DNA from: Proteromonas lacertae
Taxonomy: Eukaryota > Sar > Bigyra > Opalinata > Proteromonadidae
Assembly: GCA_002245135.1 (NCBI GenBank)
Contig: NGBS01000007.1
Span: 124,001-188,000 of the forward strand
Length of the DNA stretch: 64,000 nucleotides
Direction: 5' to 3'
The notes under the pieces are model-generated. The model did no database searches and was not told where the DNA came from. It saw nothing but the letters and a program-made list of their open reading frames with translations. The position numbers and the translations under genes are program-made. Shown piece by piece: positions 60,476 to 64,000 of this stretch. How positions within the stretch are numbered: position 1 is the stretch's first letter; every line of letters begins with the position of its first letter.

Positions 60476-61550
60476 TTACGGTTCTAATGGGAATGAAACT
60501 GATTCAAGTATTTTCCAAGGAGTAAGATCATCTATCATTTTTATCTTCTCTGGCTGTTTTGTAATTAAACATCCAATAAATCCAAGGCTATTTATAGGTA
60601 TATCATTATCATATTTATCTTTCGTTCTGGGAACTACTAACATCCAATTTGGTGTTAAAAGGAAATTATGAGGTGTTTTCAAACGCTGAGGTAATTTTTC
60701 AGTTGATTTTTCTAATAATAAGTGATATCTTCTATTTAATTCTTCAGCTCCATTCTTAATATCAAAATCTTTCATATCTGTGTTTTGGCAGAATGAATGA
60801 TGGAATTTAAATTCAGGTATAGTAAATGGATTTCCTGGTTTTATATCATTTTTATTCAAATAAGAAGTTACAACAGTATCAATTGGAATAGGAGGTTTTT
60901 GTTGTAAATTCAATGAATCAATTGGTATACATTGTAAATGTTTATGATACTGTGATGCACCTGCTTCTGGACCACAATTATAAAACATTAAACAGGGAAA
61001 TGCCTTTAAACAACGCAATAAAGCTTCAAAATCCATTGAATCTAATAATGTTCGTTGAGTATATAATTCATCTGTTACTATTAATGCCTATTTATACCAT
61101 ATTTATGTATATTTATACATGATCACACATGACTGGGAATTTATTCATCATCATTACATGAGATGGAGTTAATCTTCCAACTACAAGATTTTTATCTCTG
61201 TTTTCTGGTGAGAATGGATCTATATTCTTTCCATCTTCATTTCTTGGTAATACTTTTACTTTCTTTTGAGTATCTTTATTGAATGTTCCTTACTACAAAC
61301 TAATAACATTTAAATATATTTACCAAAATAATACTCTAACACCATTACTGTTAATAACATGAGGATTTGCTCCAAGAGCCATTATATTACCATCTTTTAA
61401 TGCTATTTTATATGTTTGTCTTAGTTTGAGCAATAATCTTGCTGAACTCATATCTTCTTCTGTACTTTTGTGACTCTTCCAATTTTTATAAAATATATAG
61501 CCTAATATTGCAGTGCCTGCTCCAACTGCAATGACAATAGATTTTTTCAT
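60476..61550 (-). CDS. Ap4A phosphorylase (APA1/2-type ATP adenylyltransferase) with +1 frame break
   Basis: Exons 61335-61550, 61119-61299 and 60476-61087; introns 35 and 31 nt. Summed length is 3n+1. The first exon carries a hydrophobic N-terminal anchor (SIVIAVGAGTAILGYIFY), then family sequence: GVRFVVRNI, DPFSPENRDKNLVVG, HVMMMNKFPVMCDHV, and the HIT-like active site GASQYHKHLQCIP (H-x-H-x-Q). The C-terminal half continues with LTPNWMLVVPR and SLGFIGCLI. The frame must move +1 within about 14 bases (61289-61276), where the zero frame reads CAA-TAA-A. The enzyme phosphorolyses Ap4A to ATP and ADP. The N-terminal anchor is unusual for this soluble family. Confidence 0.8.
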
Positions 61551-61590
61551 GTAAAGCTACACTATAAAAAGTGAAGCTTTCAAAAAACTA

Positions 61591-61607
61591 AAACGACTAT
61601 ATTTTTA
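61591..61607 (-). promoter_or_regulatory. candidate core promoter element
   Basis: AAACGACTATATTTTTA on the plus strand, about 41-57 bp before the Ap4A phosphorylase ATG on the minus strand; same element as at 3063 and 22125. Confidence 0.35.
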
Positions 61608-61697
61608 GAAACTAAAATGAGATTATTAAAAAACCAAATATAAATATAATAATCACTTTAAAAACTTAAAAATAATAAATAAAATAAAAAACATATC

Positions 61698-64000
61698 TTA
61701 TTTCCAAAATTTGGGTGTTACTTTTGCTACATAAATTTCTTTTTTTTCAGTCTTTTTATTCTTCTTTTTAGGTGAAGATATTGGTGATACTCTGTTATAA
61801 ATAGAATCCATCTCCAATACAACAGAATTAATCTGAGGTAATCTCAATATTCTTCCATACTTCGACTTTCTTCTTCTTTTTCTTCTTTCTTTCTTAGGTA
61901 TTAATGTTTTCTTGCTGATTGTTGGATAAGGAACATGAATACTGCTATATCTCCTCACACCAGGTGCAAAATTCAAATTAACTGTATGTATATGAGATTG
62001 ATGTTCCAATTCTTGCTCTTGTAATAGTTTAGGTAAAGGTTGATTAAATATATCATAAATAGAAGGAAGTTTGAAATATTTTTTATCTGGTAAAGTTTCT
62101 GGAGTATCTGCTGATTTAGGATGTTTATTCAAAGCTTTTGCTTTATCAGGAACTCTTAAAGACCTTCCTCTTAGAAATGAAATGCCTTGTAATGGTGGTA
62201 ATTTAGAAGGATGATAATATTGAGATTGTTGTTGTTGATTTACATCACCAAGTGATAAATCTATTGAAGATATTGGATGAAATGATATTCTTCCATGTCC
62301 AAGTCTTGGAGATATGAAATTACCTCCATTATTACCCATTAGATCAGACTGTGGAGGATGAGGTTGTTTTTGTAAAGGTGGTTGAGGATTGAGTTTGGAT
62401 GTTAATAATACTTTATTGATAAATAATTCCCATTCGTTTACTTTCTCTTTTTCTGATAAGTGTAGTTTTGCTCTTGCTGATCTTATCCTTACATGATGAT
62501 TCTTTGTTGGTGAAACATTTTCATCAAGTGGTTTTGATTTAAAAACAATCATACTCTTTGCTCTTCTATATTCATCAAGTGTAGATGGTGAATTTCTATT
62601 ATTATTTCCATTTCCATTAATATTTAAACCATTCAAATTGGAATTGGCTCTTGAAAAGGATGATGGAATATAACTCTTTCTTTTTCCTTTAGGTTTAAAT
62701 GCGAATAACTGTTGTAATGCTGTTAATATCTCCTCTTCATGCTCATCTATCAATTCACCTTGTGCATTATATTTCCTTATCAATTTTCTATTCTCTGATA
62801 TTTGAATTTCTTCAATTCTATTACCATCTTTATCATATTTAGTGATTTTAACTCTTTCAAAAATATTACCACCATTATTTCCATCACTGTTGTTTATTCC
62901 ATCAACATCAATTTCAATATCATATTCATCTATTATTTTACCATTATCATCATATTTCACAATGTGTTTCTTTAAATCACTAATATTATGTTCTTCTGTA
63001 ACAATACCTAAATCATTATCAGTTCTAAATATCTTAAAAGTACCATCAGGTTCATCTTCAATTTCATATTCATCTTGAATATGTCCAGCTGCATTTAACT
63101 TTAATATTTTTCTTCTACCATTTTCTAATAACATATCTTGAATTAATGTACCTGTTTCATTGTCTTTGTGCATTCTTGCTTTCTGAATATTGTATTCTTC
63201 AATAAGTGAACCAACTTTATTATATTTCATCATATGGAACAATCTTCCATCCATCATGAACAATTCTATTCTATTACCTCTTTTATCCACTCTAGTTATT
63301 CTCCGAGTCTTATTATCTGGCATTAATTCACTTAAATATTCATCAACTATCTTATTTTGTTTATCAAAGTAGAATATTTTCTTTATTCTGGGATCTATTG
63401 TATATTCTTCTAATCTACATCCATTTTTACTGTATATTATTGTTTTATCTCTTGATTCTATTGCTGATAAAAATTTACCTTTTGAATTGAATCTGTTTAT
63501 TGTGAAATTACCTTTTCCATGCATTATAAATTCAAACTTATTCCCTTCAACATCATATCTCAATATTTTCTTTGATTTATCTTTAGTTTTTTCAACTACA
63601 TAATCATCCACCATATTCCCATTTTTATCAAATATTAACACTCTTTTATGTGTTTCATCCAATGTATAAGTATGTATTCTATGCCCATCATTATCATATT
63701 TAATTACACCTTTTTCACCAATAAATTCATCCAATATTTTACCATCTTTATCATATCTAACAATCTTATATCTATCATCAGCATAATGTGTAATTTCGGT
63801 TTTAATTCCATTAGCATCAGTTCTAATTATTCTATCTTGATGATGTGGTAATGTTTCATATTCATATTGATCTACAATATATCCTTCAGGATCATATATA
63901 ATCACTTTCTTCTTTGATGGATTTATAATATACTCTTCCTTTCTAAAGTTCTTGTTACTCATTTCTACTACTCGATCTTGAGCAATAAAATCATCAATTA
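61698..64000 (-). CDS. YD-like repeat protein, 5' end outside window
   Basis: The frame is open to the right edge, so the true start is probably beyond 64000; the Met at 63962 is internal to an open frame (DDFIAQDRVVE before it). Residues 1-410 from that Met hold about 20 degenerate units of 18-25 residues with the core YDxDGxxIDEY: IIYDPEGYIVDQY, VRYDKDGKILDEF, IKYDNDGHRIHTY, LRYDVEGNKFEF, VKYDDNGKIIDEYD, IRKYNAQGELIDEHE. This resembles RHS/YD-type repeats, but with alternating charged strands and no toxin core visible. The C-terminal 330 residues are basic, Ser/Pro/Gln-rich and disordered, ending in KTEKKEIYVAKVTPKFWK. Probably cytoplasmic; function unknown. Confidence 0.75.
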   Translation of the reverse strand, partial: IDDFIAQDRVVEMSNKNFRKEEYIINPSKKKVIIYDPEGYIVDQYEYETLPHHQDRIIRTDANGIKTEITHYADDRYKIVRYDKDGKILDEFIGEKGVIKYDNDGHRIHTYTLDETHKRVLIFDKNGNMVDDYVVEKTKDKSKKILRYDVEGNKFEFIMHGKGNFTINRFNSKGKFLSAIESRDKTIIYSKNGCRLEEYTIDPRIKKIFYFDKQNKIVDEYLSELMPDNKTRRITRVDKRGNRIELFMMDGRLFHMMKYNKVGSLIEEYNIQKARMHKDNETGTLIQDMLLENGRRKILKLNAAGHIQDEYEIEDEPDGTFKIFRTDNDLGIVTEEHNISDLKKHIVKYDDNGKIIDEYDIEIDVDGINNSDGNNGGNIFERVKITKYDKDGNRIEEIQISENRKLIRKYNAQGELIDEHEEEILTALQQLFAFKPKGKRKSYIPSSFSRANSNLNGLNINGNGNNNRNSPSTLDEYRRAKSMIVFKSKPLDENVSPTKNHHVRIRSARAKLHLSEKEKVNEWELFINKVLLTSKLNPQPPLQKQPHPPQSDLMGNNGGNFISPRLGHGRISFHPISSIDLSLGDVNQQQQSQYYHPSKLPPLQGISFLRGRSLRVPDKAKALNKHPKSADTPETLPDKKYFKLPSIYDIFNQPLPKLLQEQELEHQSHIHTVNLNFAPGVRRYSSIHVPYPTISKKTLIPKKERRKRRRKSKYGRILRLPQINSVVLEMDSIYNRVSPISSPKKKNKKTEKKEIYVAKVTPKFWK

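Noticed and set aside
1-64000. Ciliate-type or Euplotes-type genetic code
   Set aside because: TAA ends most genes, TGA also serves as a stop, and in-frame TAG codons are explained by introns. Conserved Cys and Gln positions use ordinary codons.
1-64000. tRNA genes, rRNA and CRISPR arrays
   Set aside because: No B-box-like GGTTCGAATCC strings with paired stems in intergenic DNA, no rRNA-like blocks, and the tandem repeats are all coding.

Overview
The window is nuclear DNA of a very AT-rich unicellular eukaryote. It has dense genes on both strands, spliceosomal genes, a cytosolic ribosomal protein (eS6), an ISWI remodeller, and nuclear genes for mitochondrial translation factors with presequence-like N-termini (GUF1/LepA, uL22m). 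I could place about 77 introns by reading frame and homology. Nearly all are 24-56 nt, begin GTA (usually GTAT) and end TAG (rarely CAG); one intron in eS6 is 105 nt. The code looks standard: two apparent in-frame TAG codons vanish once short introns are placed. Tenascin-type EGF repeats, a hybrid histidine kinase and tiny introns suggest a SAR-type or other free-living protist, but I cannot name the lineage.

Layout. 1-11.2 kb: an acidic ORF, then four tandem paralogues of an alpha-solenoid (HEAT-like) protein with acidic, repetitive tails; their first exons keep identical lengths. 11.2-17.1 kb: a hypothetical gene, gene-poor DNA with a decayed transposase-like fragment, and a papain-like protein that has lost its catalytic Asn. 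17.4-25.3 kb: a FAIM1-domain/poly-proline protein, an unassigned multi-exon gene, a GOLGA7/ERF4-like protein, an SPFH protein, and a hybrid histidine kinase whose extracellular part looks like a bacterial sugar-binding protein. 25.5-36.5 kb: a SANT-like acidic nuclear protein, an RBM41-like RRM protein, an amino-acid transporter, GUF1 and a Tex/SRBD1 protein. 36-47 kb: an ISWI ATPase followed in the +1 frame by a CAF-1-like winged-helix/PIP tail, an alpha-solenoid protein, mitochondrial and cytosolic ribosomal proteins, and alpha-galactosidase plus a broken inverted copy of its 3' half. 47-60 kb: a giant secreted modular glycoprotein. 60-64 kb: an Ap4A phosphorylase and a YD-like repeat protein that runs off the window.

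The most unusual signal is that at least eight apparent frame breaks in otherwise conserved genes all need a +1 shift and none a -1 shift. Several are confined to a few bases next to a zero-frame stop codon. This resembles the +1 programmed frameshifting known from Euplotes, but the code here is not the Euplotes code. Assembly insertions or pseudogenes remain possible explanations and must be excluded with reads and transcripts.
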